Below are positions 36,107 through 47,356 of a stretch of 64,000 nucleotides of DNA, one piece after another. The translations under genes and the position numbers were made by a program. The stretch is from an uncultured Candidatus Saccharibacteria bacterium (GTDB lineage: Bacteria; Patescibacteria; Saccharimonadia; Saccharimonadales; UBA4665). The notes below the pieces were generated by a model that saw only the letters and a program-made list of their open reading frames with translations, had not been told where the DNA came from and did no database searches. The DNA lies in NCBI GenBank assembly GCA_946482285.1, contig CAMLQK010000002.1, positions 1 through 64,000 of the forward strand. Direction: 5' to 3'. Within the stretch, counting starts at the first letter, position 1, and every line of letters begins with the position of its first letter.

Positions 36107-39100
36107 ATGGGAAATTACGACCGCGCATTAGAAGGGCTTAACGCCGCCCAGGCTGACGCCGTCCGCACTATCGACGGACCGGTGTTGGTTATTGCTGGCC
36201 CTGGCACTGGCAAAACACAGCTGCTGAGTGTACGGGTAGCCCATATTCTGAAGCAAACTGACACTCTGCCGCAGAATATCCTTTGCTTGACCTTTACCGA
36301 GAGTGGCGCTGAAAACATGCGTGAGCGCCTAACCCGGTTCATTGGCCAAAACGCATATGACGTTGCCATTGGCACATACCACTCATTTGGAGGCGACCTT
36401 ATCCGCCGCTTTCCCGAGGCGTTTTCCGAGACACGCTTGCAGGCGCCGGCCGACGAGCTGGCCAAGCGCCAGATTATACGCACAATTGTCGGCAATCTCA
36501 GCTATAGCGACCCGCTCAAGCAGCTACAGCACCACTTAGGCGACCTAATGGGCACCATCAGTGAGGTCAAACGCGCCTTACTCAACGCCGACGGGCTACG
36601 GGCAATAGCCCGCGAAAACCTGCATTTTATTGACGCAGCAAACTCCGACGTACAAACTATTTTTGCCGGGCAAACAAGAATGTCAACCAGTATAGCCAAG
36701 ACTATACCGCTATTTAGTGATTTGCTGGCAGCACTGCAAAGACATGAGCCCACAGAGACACGGCAGCTGCAGTTCGGTTCGCTAGCCTCTATTGCCGCTA
36801 GCGAGCTGGCCCAAGCCATCAATGAAGCAGAGGTTAGCGGGAAAACAAAACCGCTTACCGCCTGGAAGGGCAAGTGGCTAGCCAAAAATAGCGATGACCA
36901 ATTTGTATTTGACGGCGCATTGGCAAACAAACGTATCGAGTCCCTTGCCAACGTCTTTGAGCTATACGAAGCTGCGCTCGCCAAGGAAGGCTGGTACGAC
37001 TTTGACGACATGATTCTGCGCGCCATTCAAGCCCTGCAGGACAACCCCGATCTTCGATACAGCCTGCAAGAAAAGTACTTATACGTTTTGCTCGATGAAT
37101 TCCAAGATACCAACGCCGCGCAGCTAAAACTAGTGGAACTCCTAACCGACAGTCCTGTTAACGAAGGTAGGCCAAACATCTTAGCAGTAGGTGACGATGA
37201 TCAGGCTATCTACGCTTTCCAGGGCGCACAATATTCCAACATGCTTGATTTTTACCGCATGTACCGCAATGTAAAGGTCATCAACCTTACACAAAACTAC
37301 CGCAGCAGCGCTGATATTTTACATACGGCACGCAACGTGTCGCTACAAATTGAGGCTCGACTGGAAAAGCATTTTGACATGAGCAAAACATTAGTAGCAG
37401 CCAATCCGGCCTTGCCACAGCGAGCAGACATTGAACGCCGTGAGTTCCAAAGCAATGTCGCGCAGTACGACTGGATCGCACAATCCATACAAGAGCTTAT
37501 TGATCAAGGCACGGAGCCACATGAAATTGCAGTGCTCGCACCTAAACACCGCCAGCTAGAGCCGCTGGTACCATATCTGGCCGAACGAGGCGTGCCCATG
37601 CGCTACGAAAAGCGTGAAAACATTCTGGAAGCGCCAGTTATTAAACAGCTCGTTGCCATGAGCAAGCTCCTTCAGCATCTGGCGACAGACGATCAGGCAG
37701 CCGCAGACAGCTTATGGCCTGAAATATTAAGCTTTGATTTTTGGGACATCCCCACATCTGCGCTCTGGAAATTGTCGTGGCATTTAGGTGACCACAAAAG
37801 GGAAGAACGCATATCGTGGAGCGAGGCGCTACTTTCTGCAGAAGAACCATGTTTTAAGCTCCCAGCATTGTTGCTATTGAGCTTGGCCGGCAAACTGCAA
37901 ACCAATAGCTGCGAAGAAATGCTCGATTACCTCATTGGCTCCGAGGCAGTCGCCACACGCGAAGCAGCACAGCCGCTTGTCCGCTCACCTCTCCGGGAAT
38001 TCTATACTGGAGATGCTGTGCAAAAGACTAACCCAGAACTGTTCTATGACACCATTTCGCACCTCACCGTGCTCCGGGCAAAGCTACGCGACCATGCCAA
38101 TACACAAGCTGCCTCGCTAACTCTCGCCGACTTTATAGCTTTCATAGACATGTATGAGGCTGCAGAGGAGCGGATCCTGAACACCAGCCCCTACAACCAA
38201 CAAGCGAATGCCGTACAACTAATGACCGTCTTTAAGGCCAAGGGTCTGGAGTTTAAGCACGTTTTTCTGCCAAGCTGCCAGGACGAAGTATGGGGCGGCA
38301 GTTCACGCAGCAACTCCAACAAACTAACGCTGCCAGCAAACCTTGCGCCCATCCGGCATGCAGGAACTACCGACGACGAGCGGCTTCGTATTTTGTTTGT
38401 TGCCATAACCCGCGCCAAAATTGGACTGCACATGACCAGCTTCACCCAGACATATTCCGGCAAGAGCACCAAGCGGCTGAAATACCTGGATGAACAAGAA
38501 CAAGAAGACAATAGCTTCCGAACTATGGTACTGCCCGAACACGCTCAAGTGGTAGAATCGGTTGACCATACCGCGCCGACGCTTGGTTCACTTGAGTTGA
38601 ACTGGCGTCAACGACACATTGACAACCGCCAGCTGCCCGACCTCAAGAGTTTACTGGCAACGCGCATCAAACAATATCAGCTAAGCCCGACGCACCTTAC
38701 GTGTTTTATTGATCTGGAGTACGGCGGCCCCGACCAGTTTTTCTTCAATTACCTATTGCGCTTTCCGCAAGCACCCACGCTGGACAGCCACTACGGCAAC
38801 GCCATCCATGCAACGCTAGAATGGTTTCAGCACGCAGTAAGCACCGAGGGTAGCGCTCCATCCATCGAAAGGGCGATTGACTATTTTGGCGCCAAATTGA
38901 CCACGTATAAACTCCCGCTGCAAAGCTACGACATTCTGCGCGAACGCGGAGAGCGTGCATTGGCTGTATACATCGCTTCCCGTGGCCACATATTTGCCCC
39001 CACCGATAAAGCAGAACACAACTTTAGCCGCGAAGGTGTATTTATCGGCAATGCTCACTTAGCAGGCAAGGTAGACCGTATAGAGGTGGATTCTAAGGCA

Positions 39101-39460
39101 AAAACAATTACCGTAGTTGATTACAAAACCGGTAAGAGCTATAGCAAGTGGGCAAGCGACGCAAAGTTGCATAAGTACCAGCTACAGCTATACTGCTATA
39201 AGCTACTAATCGAAGGCTCTCATACCTTTAAGGGTTATACGGTGACCGAAGGGCGTCTGGAGTTTGTAGAGCCAGATAGTGACAATCGGATCCATACGCT
39301 ACCCCTAGCGTTCAACAACGATGAGCTTGAGCGTGTCAAACAGTTGTTAGAGGCTATGTGGCAGCGTGTATATACTCTCGATTTCCCAGATGTTAGCGGC
39401 TACGATGCTACTGTCAGCGGTATGAAACAATTTGAAGCCGACTTAATAGCCAACACGTAA
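36107..39460 (+). CDS. UvrD/Rep-like ATP-dependent helicase fused to RecB-like nuclease
   Basis: 1,117 residues. Superfamily-1 helicase motifs: Walker A AGPGTGKTQLL (about 30), LLDEFQDTN (motif II), GDDDQAIYAFQGA (motif III), and motif VI LFVAITRAKIGLHM near residue 765. The C-terminal PD-(D/E)xK nuclease (about 860-1060) shows GKVDRIEV ... VVDYKTGK ... YQLQLYCYKLL. This matches AdnAB/PcrA-type repair enzymes joining helicase and nuclease in one chain. Role: double-strand break processing. TATACT lies 8 nt before the ATG. Confidence 0.92.
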   Translation: MGNYDRALEGLNAAQADAVRTIDGPVLVIAGPGTGKTQLLSVRVAHILKQTDTLPQNILCLTFTESGAENMRERLTRFIGQNAYDVAIGTYHSFGGDLIRRFPEAFSETRLQAPADELAKRQIIRTIVGNLSYSDPLKQLQHHLGDLMGTISEVKRALLNADGLRAIARENLHFIDAANSDVQTIFAGQTRMSTSIAKTIPLFSDLLAALQRHEPTETRQLQFGSLASIAASELAQAINEAEVSGKTKPLTAWKGKWLAKNSDDQFVFDGALANKRIESLANVFELYEAALAKEGWYDFDDMILRAIQALQDNPDLRYSLQEKYLYVLLDEFQDTNAAQLKLVELLTDSPVNEGRPNILAVGDDDQAIYAFQGAQYSNMLDFYRMYRNVKVINLTQNYRSSADILHTARNVSLQIEARLEKHFDMSKTLVAANPALPQRADIERREFQSNVAQYDWIAQSIQELIDQGTEPHEIAVLAPKHRQLEPLVPYLAERGVPMRYEKRENILEAPVIKQLVAMSKLLQHLATDDQAAADSLWPEILSFDFWDIPTSALWKLSWHLGDHKREERISWSEALLSAEEPCFKLPALLLLSLAGKLQTNSCEEMLDYLIGSEAVATREAAQPLVRSPLREFYTGDAVQKTNPELFYDTISHLTVLRAKLRDHANTQAASLTLADFIAFIDMYEAAEERILNTSPYNQQANAVQLMTVFKAKGLEFKHVFLPSCQDEVWGGSSRSNSNKLTLPANLAPIRHAGTTDDERLRILFVAITRAKIGLHMTSFTQTYSGKSTKRLKYLDEQEQEDNSFRTMVLPEHAQVVESVDHTAPTLGSLELNWRQRHIDNRQLPDLKSLLATRIKQYQLSPTHLTCFIDLEYGGPDQFFFNYLLRFPQAPTLDSHYGNAIHATLEWFQHAVSTEGSAPSIERAIDYFGAKLTTYKLPLQSYDILRERGERALAVYIASRGHIFAPTDKAEHNFSREGVFIGNAHLAGKVDRIEVDSKAKTITVVDYKTGKSYSKWASDAKLHKYQLQLYCYKLLIEGSHTFKGYTVTEGRLEFVEPDSDNRIHTLPLAFNNDELERVKQLLEAMWQRVYTLDFPDVSGYDATVSGMKQFEADLIANT

Positions 39461-39484
39461 GAGTGGGTGGTACGGCACCAAAAT

Positions 39485-39512
39485 AAACAGCCCGGAATAT
39501 TCCGGGCTGTTT
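39485..39512. terminator. bidirectional terminator
   Basis: A 28-nt perfect palindrome AAACAGCCCGGAAT / ATTCCGGGCTGTTT followed on both sides by T-rich sequence, placed between the convergent helicase and aquaporin genes. Confidence 0.9.
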
Positions 39513-39530
39513 TGCGAAGTGCCAAAAAGC

Positions 39531-40184
39531 TTACTTCTTTTTGCTTTTTGCAGCAGCACCTTGCTCTGCAAATTGTGCGAACAGCAAGCCATACAGGTTG
39601 AAACCGATTACACCACCCAACACTGGGCCAAGGGCGTAGGTCCATGAGAACATCTGAGTACCAAAGGCGACCGCTGGGTTCAACAACGCTGCTGAGGCAG
39701 ATGATGCCACCAAGATACCCAAGATCAGGCCAATGCCAACAACTGCGGCAGCCTTGCCAGCCTCTAGGCGCTGGTATGACGCAGCAGCCCAAGCAGTAGT
39801 AAAGATGAAAGCTCCGACAGTTTCGGCAACCAGGATCTTTGTGTCGTAGTCGCCAGGGTCAGCAGTAATAGCTTGGCCAACAAAGTACTTAAACAACAGG
39901 TACGCTGCACCCGCGCCTAATACCTGAGCGGCGATGTATACGAGCGCTGGTAGTGCCTTGATTTTGCGCGTTGTCCAAAGGCCGATGGTAACTGCTGGGT
40001 TAAAGTGCGCGCCAGAAACTGCACCGACAGCCAAACTCATAGCTACCAAAACCAAACCTGCGGCGATAGCCACAAAGTAGGGCAGGCCAATGCTTGACTT
40101 GCTAACTGCCAAAACAACTAATGTTAAAACGCCGGTTCCCAAAAATTCCGCCGTAACCATGGCGATCTTTTTTCTTCCGAACAT
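39531..40184 (-). CDS. aquaporin (MIP family)
   Basis: 217 residues with six helices and both pore motifs: HFNPAVT (about 59) and LLNPAVAFG (about 162), each forming an NPA box; the second lacks the usual Arg directly after NPA (NPAVAFG rather than NPARSFG). The missing Arg widens the selectivity filter, which would favour glycerol, gases or small solutes over strict water selectivity. ATG at 40184 follows GGAGGGTAT; an upstream ATG exists but lacks a ribosome site. Ends in Lys-rich SKKK. Confidence 0.9.
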   Translation of the reverse strand: MFGRKKIAMVTAEFLGTGVLTLVVLAVSKSSIGLPYFVAIAAGLVLVAMSLAVGAVSGAHFNPAVTIGLWTTRKIKALPALVYIAAQVLGAGAAYLLFKYFVGQAITADPGDYDTKILVAETVGAFIFTTAWAAASYQRLEAGKAAAVVGIGLILGILVASSASAALLNPAVAFGTQMFSWTYALGPVLGGVIGFNLYGLLFAQFAEQGAAAKSKKK

Positions 40185-40275
40185 ATACCCTCCGTGAAGT
40201 TTACTTATTATCATAATCGTACGGTAAAATACAGCAGTTGTAAAGAGACGCCGTGCATAAGGATGTCTGGGACTT

Positions 40276-40304
40276 AAAAAACACCCATCCGAGGATGGGT
40301 GTTT
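40276..40304 (-). terminator. terminator of the ATP synthase operon
   Basis: 12-bp stem AAACACCCATCC / GGATGGGTGTTT with a 2-nt loop. On the minus strand a run of T follows the stem, 15 nt after the atpC stop. Confidence 0.9.
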
Positions 40305-40318
40305 ACAGAAGGCACTGC

Positions 40319-40744
40319 CTAGTTGTGACGGTGCCTACGGCGCAGGTTCGCTACCTGCAAGCGGACTGCGTGGCGGTCCATCATAGATTGTGCTTTGTCC
40401 AATTCGATCTTGTTCTTGGCTGCTTTGTGCAGCGCTACAGCCTTGTCATGTGCTTTTTGTGCCTCGGACTCATTAATTTCATCACCATGTGTAGCTTCGT
40501 CAACCAAAACACGTACTAGGTTTGCCGAAATTTCCAAGACGCCGCCGTGCGTCGCATAGTGGTCAAGCTGGGCATTGCTGTCGTCTTTGTGTCGACGGAC
40601 TGTAATAACACCCGGGACAAGCAGGCTTACCAGCGGTTCGTGGCCTGGGTATACTGCAATTTCGCCATCTGCTGTGGGTAGAACCACGGAGTATGCTTCA
40701 GCTTTAAATTTGACGCCATCTAGTGATACAAGCTCTAAATTCAT
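40319..40744 (-). CDS. atpC: ATP synthase epsilon subunit
   Basis: 141 residues: the N-terminal beta sandwich (LVSLDGVKFKAEAYSVVLPTADGEIAVYPGHEPLVSLL contains the P-T-A-D-G-E-I and H-E-P-L blocks) and a C-terminal helical hairpin. It seals and regulates the F1 rotor. ATG overlaps the TGA of the preceding gene as ATGA. It is the last gene of the operon, though not directly after atpD as usual. Confidence 0.93.
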   Translation of the reverse strand: MNLELVSLDGVKFKAEAYSVVLPTADGEIAVYPGHEPLVSLLVPGVITVRRHKDDSNAQLDHYATHGGVLEISANLVRVLVDEATHGDEINESEAQKAHDKAVALHKAAKNKIELDKAQSMMDRHAVRLQVANLRRRHRHN

Positions 40745-41079
40745 CTATCGTACCCGTCCTCTTCGTATATTACATGACGATTGTCGTCGCTGTACCGGCC
40801 AAGGTCGTCTGCTTTCGTAGGCGGCTGATTGGCAGCATCATATTCAAAGTTCTCAAACACTGGCAGGACATAGTCTGATGCAGCAATGGCTGCAGGGCGC
40901 TCAACCCGACGCCGCGGGAAAGGAGCCATACCTGTACCGCGAATCGCTGCGCGAGCGGCTGATGCCGACATGCGCAACGCAGGTGGCACATACTCAGGGC
41001 CAGGCGCAGCCAAATCTGTAGCAGCATCTACTTCAGCCATACTATTTGAGCTCGCAGGAAAGTCTTCAAAACTATTCAT
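40741..41079 (-). CDS. unknown protein Y inside the ATP synthase operon (112 aa)
   Basis: Probably largely disordered, Ala/Pro/Arg-rich. It includes PGPEYVPPALRMSASAARAAIRG, a basic FPRRRVERP and an acidic, Tyr-rich end (YDAANQPPTKADDLGRYSDDNRHVIYEEDGYDR). Start overlaps the end of the preceding gene, and its TGA overlaps atpC's ATG; so it is translated in coupling with the operon. No family recognised. Presence between beta and epsilon suggests a role in F1 assembly or inhibition, as speculation. Confidence 0.65.
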   Translation of the reverse strand: MNSFEDFPASSNSMAEVDAATDLAAPGPEYVPPALRMSASAARAAIRGTGMAPFPRRRVERPAAIAASDYVLPVFENFEYDAANQPPTKADDLGRYSDDNRHVIYEEDGYDR

Positions 41080-41407
41080 TACCACCTTCTTTCGTTATGT
41101 GCTCAGGGAAAGTCCCTATTACTAAGCCTCTGGCAGCTAGGCTGATAATACGATCACGTGCAGGGTCTTCCGGAGAAAAACAGGCGGCCGCCAACATAGC
41201 CACTTCACCAGCAGCTTCAGCAATCTGCTCATGCACATCGGAGCTTGGGTCAGACTCAGGAGCTGCATGCGCTATCTGCGCCTCTGCAGCGCGCTGCCAT
41301 GGACGGTAAGACCTCGCGTATGTGTCGCGCCAAACATCATAAGCCCTTCCGCGTCTTAAAGCAAACTCGGCTTCTCCTACTTTCTTCACTCGCGGTCGCA
41401 CATTCAT
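41072..41407 (-). CDS. unknown protein X inside the ATP synthase operon (111 aa)
   Basis: Starts 2 nt after the atpD stop, with GAGG in the end of atpD as ribosome site. N-terminus is very basic (NVRPRVKKVGEAEFALRRGRAYD), then an aromatic part (WRDTYARSYRPWQRAAEAQ) and an Ala-rich helix. No signal or membrane helix. It overlaps gene Y by 8 bp, so X and Y are a coupled pair. Unrecognised; not a standard ATP synthase subunit. Confidence 0.65.
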   Translation of the reverse strand: MNVRPRVKKVGEAEFALRRGRAYDVWRDTYARSYRPWQRAAEAQIAHAAPESDPSSDVHEQIAEAAGEVAMLAAACFSPEDPARDRIISLAARGLVIGTFPEHITKEGGNE

Positions 41408-41409
41408 GC

Positions 41410-42825
<1,416 letters not shown>

Positions 42826-42850
42826 TCAGTTAAAAGTGTATGTTCAGCCA

Positions 42851-43720
42851 TTATTTCATTGCCTCCACGCCGCCGCTGATTTCGGCCAGCTCTTGGGTAA
42901 TCGCCGCCTGGCGGGCATTGTTAAACTCCAGCGTCAGGTCATCGACTAGCTCGGATGCATTATCGGTAGCGTTTTTCATGGCCAGCATGCGCATGGAGTG
43001 TTCGGATGCCTTCGCGTCCAATAAAGCCTGGTACACCTGGGCTTCAATCAAGCGCTCGGTTGCCATTTGCAGCAAGGCATCGGCTGAAGGCTCTACTTTG
43101 GCGCTCTCCAAAGGAGCAGGCAAGTCTATATCTTGCACACCAGCTGGAAGCAAATGATTCAGCTCAACCTTTTGGGTAATAGTGGAGACAAAGTGCGTAT
43201 ATATAATGTCGACTGCGTCAACTTCCTGGCTCTTGAACTTGTTAATCAGTGAGTATAGCAGCGGGCGGATAGAGTCAGCGCTTGGCTTGTCGCCAATTTC
43301 GTGGTAGGTCGCCTCTACTGTAACGCCTTTTATGGCCGTCGCTGCATGGCCAGCCTTACGCCCAATGGTAATTACCTGGGTATTGATGCCTTTTTCGCGG
43401 TCTGCTTTTACCTCATCGATCATCCGTCGGATGGCATTGCCGTCATATGCGCCTGCCAAACCAAGGTCGCTCGCGATAACAATCAGCAGGCGATTTTTAA
43501 GTGGACGTTCGGTGAACAAGCCAGCCTCGCCTTCGTCTTGCGCAACCTGGCGCAAGCGGGCAAGGATTTGGCGGGCAAGCTGGGCGTAGGCAGTCGGGCC
43601 GGCAGCAGCGTCTTGGGCACGCTTAAGTTTGCTCGCGGCCACCAACTGCATCGCACGCGTGATCTGTTTGGTGTTCTTTACCGAGCCTATCCGCTGCTTA
43701 ATTTGTTGCCGTGATGCCAT
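42851..43720 (-). CDS. atpG: ATP synthase gamma subunit
   Basis: 289 residues. N-terminal SRQQIKQRIGSVKNTKQITRAMQLVAASK and C-terminal ASEHSMRMLAMKNATDNASELVDDL helices form the coiled-coil rotor shaft. Central domain has the Rossmann-like part LLIVIASDLGLAGAYDGN. Twelve bases after atpA. Standard length. Confidence 0.97.
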   Translation of the reverse strand: MASRQQIKQRIGSVKNTKQITRAMQLVAASKLKRAQDAAAGPTAYAQLARQILARLRQVAQDEGEAGLFTERPLKNRLLIVIASDLGLAGAYDGNAIRRMIDEVKADREKGINTQVITIGRKAGHAATAIKGVTVEATYHEIGDKPSADSIRPLLYSLINKFKSQEVDAVDIIYTHFVSTITQKVELNHLLPAGVQDIDLPAPLESAKVEPSADALLQMATERLIEAQVYQALLDAKASEHSMRMLAMKNATDNASELVDDLTLEFNNARQAAITQELAEISGGVEAMK

Positions 43721-43731
43721 AGGGGCTTACC

Positions 43732-45276
43732 TTATGCCTTTTCCTTGGGTGCTACAAACGATTTTGCAACTTTTTCGGCAGCCTTCAAGACAGTTTTTTC
43801 GATATCTTCAGTTGGTTTGGCGCCAGTGTTCAGTTCTTTCACCACGGCCTTGTGGTCAGACTCAAGTAGGCTCAGCAATGCCGCCTGGACATCTTTGATC
43901 TTTTCGGTTGGAACGGTATCAAAGGCACCCTTGGTTGCAGCCATAAGGCTGGCAGTCTGTTCGGCGACACTCAATGGCTGGTACTGTTTTTGCTTAAGTA
44001 ACTCTGTCAGGCGTTGGCCACGCTCAATACGATGTTTCGTTTCGGCATCGAGGTCGGTAGAGAATTGTGCGAATGAAGCAAGCTCACGGAACTGGGCAAG
44101 GTCGAGGCGCAATGATCCAGCAACCGACTTAACTGCTTTTGTCTGAGCCGAGCCACCCACGCGGGACACCGAAAGACCAACTGAAATAGCTGGGCGGATA
44201 CCCTGGTAGAACAAGTTTGTCTCCAAAAAGATCTGACCGTCGGTAATAGAGATGACGTTAGTTGGGATGTAAGCCGAAATATCACCAGCCTGGGTTTCAA
44301 TAATAGGCAACGCCGTTAAAGAACCAGCGCCAAGTTCATCGTTCAGCTTAGCAGCACGCTCAAGCAAACGTGAGTGCAAATAAAATACATCGCCTGGGTA
44401 TGCTTCGCGTCCTGGGGGACGGCGCAAAAGCAGTGACATCTGGCGGTAGGCAACAGCGTGCTTGGAAAGGTCATCATGGATAATGAGGGCATGCTGGGCG
44501 TTGTCGCGGAAATATTCGCCCATAGCAGTACCAGCATAGGGTGCGAGATACAACAATGGGGCTGGATCGGAAGGAGAAGTTGCCACCACAATAGTCTGGT
44601 CCATTACACCCTCGCGCTTAAGGCGTTCAACCAATGCCGCAACCTTGGAAGACTTCTGGCCAACGGCGACATACACGTTGATAACACCCGTTTGCTGCTT
44701 GGCTTGGTTAATCATGGTGTCGATAGCGATTGATGTCTTACCAGTCTGGCGGTCGCCAATGATAAGTTCACGCTGGCCACGGCCGATGGGCACCATAGCA
44801 TCAATTGCCAGCAAGCCGGTCATCATTGGCTCGTGCACAGACTTGCGGTCCATTACACCAGGAGCCGGGCGTTCAATAGGGCCGTGGTGGGCAGCCTTGA
44901 TAGGGCCTTTGCCGTCAAGCGGACGACCCAGCGGGTCTACCACGCGGCCAACAAGTTCTGGACCAACAGGTACTTTTAGAACTTCGCCGGTAAGCGTTAC
45001 TTTTGCGCCTGCAACAACTTGGGCGTCGTCGCCAAGCAGCACGGCACCGATTTCATCTTCAAGCAAGTTCAACACGAAAGCAGTTACCACACCGCCGTCA
45101 GTTGCCTCAATTTCAACGACTTCGTTGAATCCAGCACTTTTGAGACCATATATCCAAGCTACGCCGTCACCAACACGGGTAACGATACCTGACTCTTCTA
45201 GGCTTTTTGTAGTGCGCAAGCCCTGTATGGCGTCGCGCAGCTCGTTTGATAGTTCTTTAATTGCTAAGTCACTCAT
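43732..45276 (-). CDS. atpA: ATP synthase alpha subunit
   Basis: 514 residues from ATG 45276 (525 from the ATG at 45309 directly after the atpH stop, which is also possible; an AAGGAG lies 15 nt before 45276). P-loop [42 protein letters not shown] and the [10 protein letters not shown] block are all present. Non-catalytic nucleotide-binding F1 chain. Confidence 0.97.
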   Translation of the reverse strand: MSDLAIKELSNELRDAIQGLRTTKSLEESGIVTRVGDGVAWIYGLKSAGFNEVVEIEATDGGVVTAFVLNLLEDEIGAVLLGDDAQVVAGAKVTLTGEVLKVPVGPELVGRVVDPLGRPLDGKGPIKAAHHGPIERPAPGVMDRKSVHEPMMTGLLAIDAMVPIGRGQRELIIGDRQTGKTSIAIDTMINQAKQQTGVINVYVAVGQKSSKVAALVERLKREGVMDQTIVVATSPSDPAPLLYLAPYAGTAMGEYFRDNAQHALIIHDDLSKHAVAYRQMSLLLRRPPGREAYPGDVFYLHSRLLERAAKLNDELGAGSLTALPIIETQAGDISAYIPTNVISITDGQIFLETNLFYQGIRPAISVGLSVSRVGGSAQTKAVKSVAGSLRLDLAQFRELASFAQFSTDLDAETKHRIERGQRLTELLKQKQYQPLSVAEQTASLMAATKGAFDTVPTEKIKDVQAALLSLLESDHKAVVKELNTGAKPTEDIEKTVLKAAEKVAKSFVAPKEKA

Positions 45277-45309
45277 AGTGTTGTTCGTATACTCCTTATC
45301 GGTCGGCAT

Positions 45310-45702
45310 TTACATGCTAGCTAGTTGCTTTAGTTTGCTGCGGACACTGAGGTCAAGTTCAGCATCAGGGGTGCGGGCAATAAGGCCGCCCACCAAACTA
45401 GGGTCGATAGACTCGTCTAGCGCGACATCCTTGGCACCTGATTGCTCTTTAATAATGTGCGTCAGCTGCTTGCGCGTGGCGTCGGTTAGTGGACGGGCGC
45501 TAGTTACGCGGACCAACAGCGCTCCGCTCTGAGCAAAGACTTCCCGGGCGACATCGTTCACCACGGCATCAACTTTATCAGTTGAGCCAGACTCAACCAT
45601 ATAAGCGGCCAGAACTTCAATCCAGTGTTTGCGCTGAGCTGGCTCCTGGATTATTTTTTGGGCGATTGTTTTGGAAAATGTCCGCTGGGAAATCTTGTTC
45701 AT
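45310..45702 (-). CDS. atpH: ATP synthase delta subunit
   Basis: 130 residues, shorter than the usual about 180. Starts NKISQRTFSKTIAQKI and ends with the delta signature LVGGLIARTPDAELDLSVRSKLKQLASM. It lacks part of the N-terminal helical bundle. Forms the stator link between F1 and subunit b. It lies between atpF (3-bp gap) and atpA. Confidence 0.85.
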   Translation of the reverse strand: MNKISQRTFSKTIAQKIIQEPAQRKHWIEVLAAYMVESGSTDKVDAVVNDVAREVFAQSGALLVRVTSARPLTDATRKQLTHIIKEQSGAKDVALDESIDPSLVGGLIARTPDAELDLSVRSKLKQLASM

Positions 45703-45705
45703 ATG

Positions 45706-46251
45706 TTAGGCCTGTCCTTTTTCGATGGCGATCTTGATGAGGTTAGAGTCTTTGGACGCATCCAGTTTTTCGTGGATAACCTCTTCGGTTGCAGCAGCAA
45801 CAAGCTTGATAGTATCGCTCTTGAGCGCCTCGCGTGCCTTGCGCACGTCGTTACTCAACTGGGAACGAGCGTCAGAAACGATCTGCTCGGCACGGTCCTT
45901 GGCTTTTGATTCGGCTTCTGTAACCATTGCCGTAGCTTCCTGGTGGGAACGGGCAATGATTTCATCGGCTTCTTTGCGAGCCTTCTGGAATAGGGCGTCA
46001 ATTTCTTGCTGCGTTTCTTCGGCCTTAGCTTCGGCTTTGCTGGCAGCTGCGACACTGTCTGCAATAGCTTTTTCGCGCTTTTCAATTGCGCCCACCAATT
46101 GCGGATATACAAACTTGCCAAGCAACCATACCAAAATGCCAAAGGCTACTACTTGCAAAACAAGCAGGCGCCAATCGATACCAAGCGCACCGAATAAATC
46201 TTTATCGGCAGCGGCTTCGCTCGAAGCAAATGTATACAGTAATTGTGGCAT
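45706..46251 (-). CDS. atpF: ATP synthase b subunit
   Basis: 181 residues: one membrane helix (about 27-46, LLVLQVVAFGILVWLLGKFV), then a long charged coiled coil (KREKAIADSVAAASKAEAKAEETQQEID) as the peripheral stalk. The N-terminus before the helix (about 25 residues) is a little longer than in E. coli. Confidence 0.95.
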   Translation of the reverse strand: MPQLLYTFASSEAAADKDLFGALGIDWRLLVLQVVAFGILVWLLGKFVYPQLVGAIEKREKAIADSVAAASKAEAKAEETQQEIDALFQKARKEADEIIARSHQEATAMVTEAESKAKDRAEQIVSDARSQLSNDVRKAREALKSDTIKLVAAATEEVIHEKLDASKDSNLIKIAIEKGQA

Positions 46252-46269
46252 GAGTGACCTTACACCTTA

Positions 46270-46482
46270 TTAGATAAATTTGGCAATAATAGCAACGATG
46301 ATGGCGATAATAGCCAAGGCGTCGATGAATGAAATACCCAAGATCATCAGCGTACGAATGTCACCAATCTTTTCTGGGTTACGGCCAGCTGCGTTCAACG
46401 CAGCGTTACCAACCAAACCAGCACCAAGTGCGGCACCAAGTGCGGGTAGGGCGTATGTCAAGCCAAATGCGAGTTCTTCCAT
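46270..46482 (-). CDS. atpE: ATP synthase c subunit
   Basis: 70 residues with two helices and the polar loop AAGRNPEKIGD. The proton-binding carboxylate in helix 2 is Asp (SFIDALAIIAI), as in E. coli, rather than the Glu seen in many bacteria. Helix 1 has the AALGAGLVG glycine pattern. The extra polar residues of sodium-binding c rings are not evident, so protons are the likely ion. Confidence 0.95.
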   Translation of the reverse strand: MEELAFGLTYALPALGAALGAGLVGNAALNAAGRNPEKIGDIRTLMILGISFIDALAIIAIIVAIIAKFI

Positions 46483-46516
46483 TATTATTTCTCCTTAATT
46501 TATTTATAGCTTATCA

Positions 46517-47356
46517 TTAACGGTCACTTTGGGCAGTTACAGGTTGTGTTGCCGGGCTGCCAGAGTGATCTGCGTCAGCCTTACTGTCCGATTCATGTCC
46601 ACCGTGGCTGAGCCCCAGTGAAATAAATACGACAGTAAGCATAAAGAAAATGTAGGCCTGGATGGCACCAATAAATAGCTCGAAGGCCATGAACGGAGGA
46701 AGGGCGATAGGGGTGCCCCAGGCGGTCAAAAATGCAATCATCATCAGCAAGACTTCGCCGGCAAACACGTTGCCGAACAAACGTAAGCTAAGCCCCATCA
46801 AGCGTGAAAATTCTGCAATAAGCTCCAGGATACCTTCGAAAGCGCCAGCTGGGTCTTTGAACGGGCTGCGGAAATAGCGGCCCAAGTTACCTCGGAAGCC
46901 AAGGAAGCGAACGGCATATACCTGCGCCATGACAATGGTAATGATCGCTAACGCGAACGTAGTGTTAAGGTCGGCTGCAAGGCTGCGGAACAATGGCACA
47001 TCGTGCCAGGTGATAGGCCCGACAATTGGCAGGATGCCGATCCAATACTGGATTAGGATAAAGAAGAATAGCGTGATTGCCAAAGGAGCGAGTCGTTTGG
47101 CGATTTTTTTGTCACGCGTGACTTGCTCAACCGTGTTATATAGCGCCTCAAACGCCCATTGCACTAAGCCGACAAACAAATTCCGGTTGCCACGCTTGAG
47201 TTTGCGCGCAACATAAAATAACGCAGCAAGCAGTAAGACATACCCTAACGCGCCCAGCACCATTGCGTTTGTCACTGGGAAACCGAATATGGTAAATACC
47301 TGCTCGGCAGCTAGGCTTACGTGTGGTGATTCTGCTGCTTCGGCGAAGTTATACAT
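46517..47356 (-). CDS. atpB: ATP synthase a subunit
   Basis: 279 residues with about six helices. Essential Arg in GLSLRLFGNVFAGEVLL, then LPPFMAFELFIGAIQAYIFFMLTVVFI. The C-terminal tail (SHGGHESDSKADADHSG) is unusually long, polar and His/Asp-rich. ATG overlaps the stop of the atpI/Z-like gene as TAATG. Confidence 0.95.
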   Translation of the reverse strand: MYNFAEAAESPHVSLAAEQVFTIFGFPVTNAMVLGALGYVLLLAALFYVARKLKRGNRNLFVGLVQWAFEALYNTVEQVTRDKKIAKRLAPLAITLFFFILIQYWIGILPIVGPITWHDVPLFRSLAADLNTTFALAIITIVMAQVYAVRFLGFRGNLGRYFRSPFKDPAGAFEGILELIAEFSRLMGLSLRLFGNVFAGEVLLMMIAFLTAWGTPIALPPFMAFELFIGAIQAYIFFMLTVVFISLGLSHGGHESDSKADADHSGSPATQPVTAQSDR

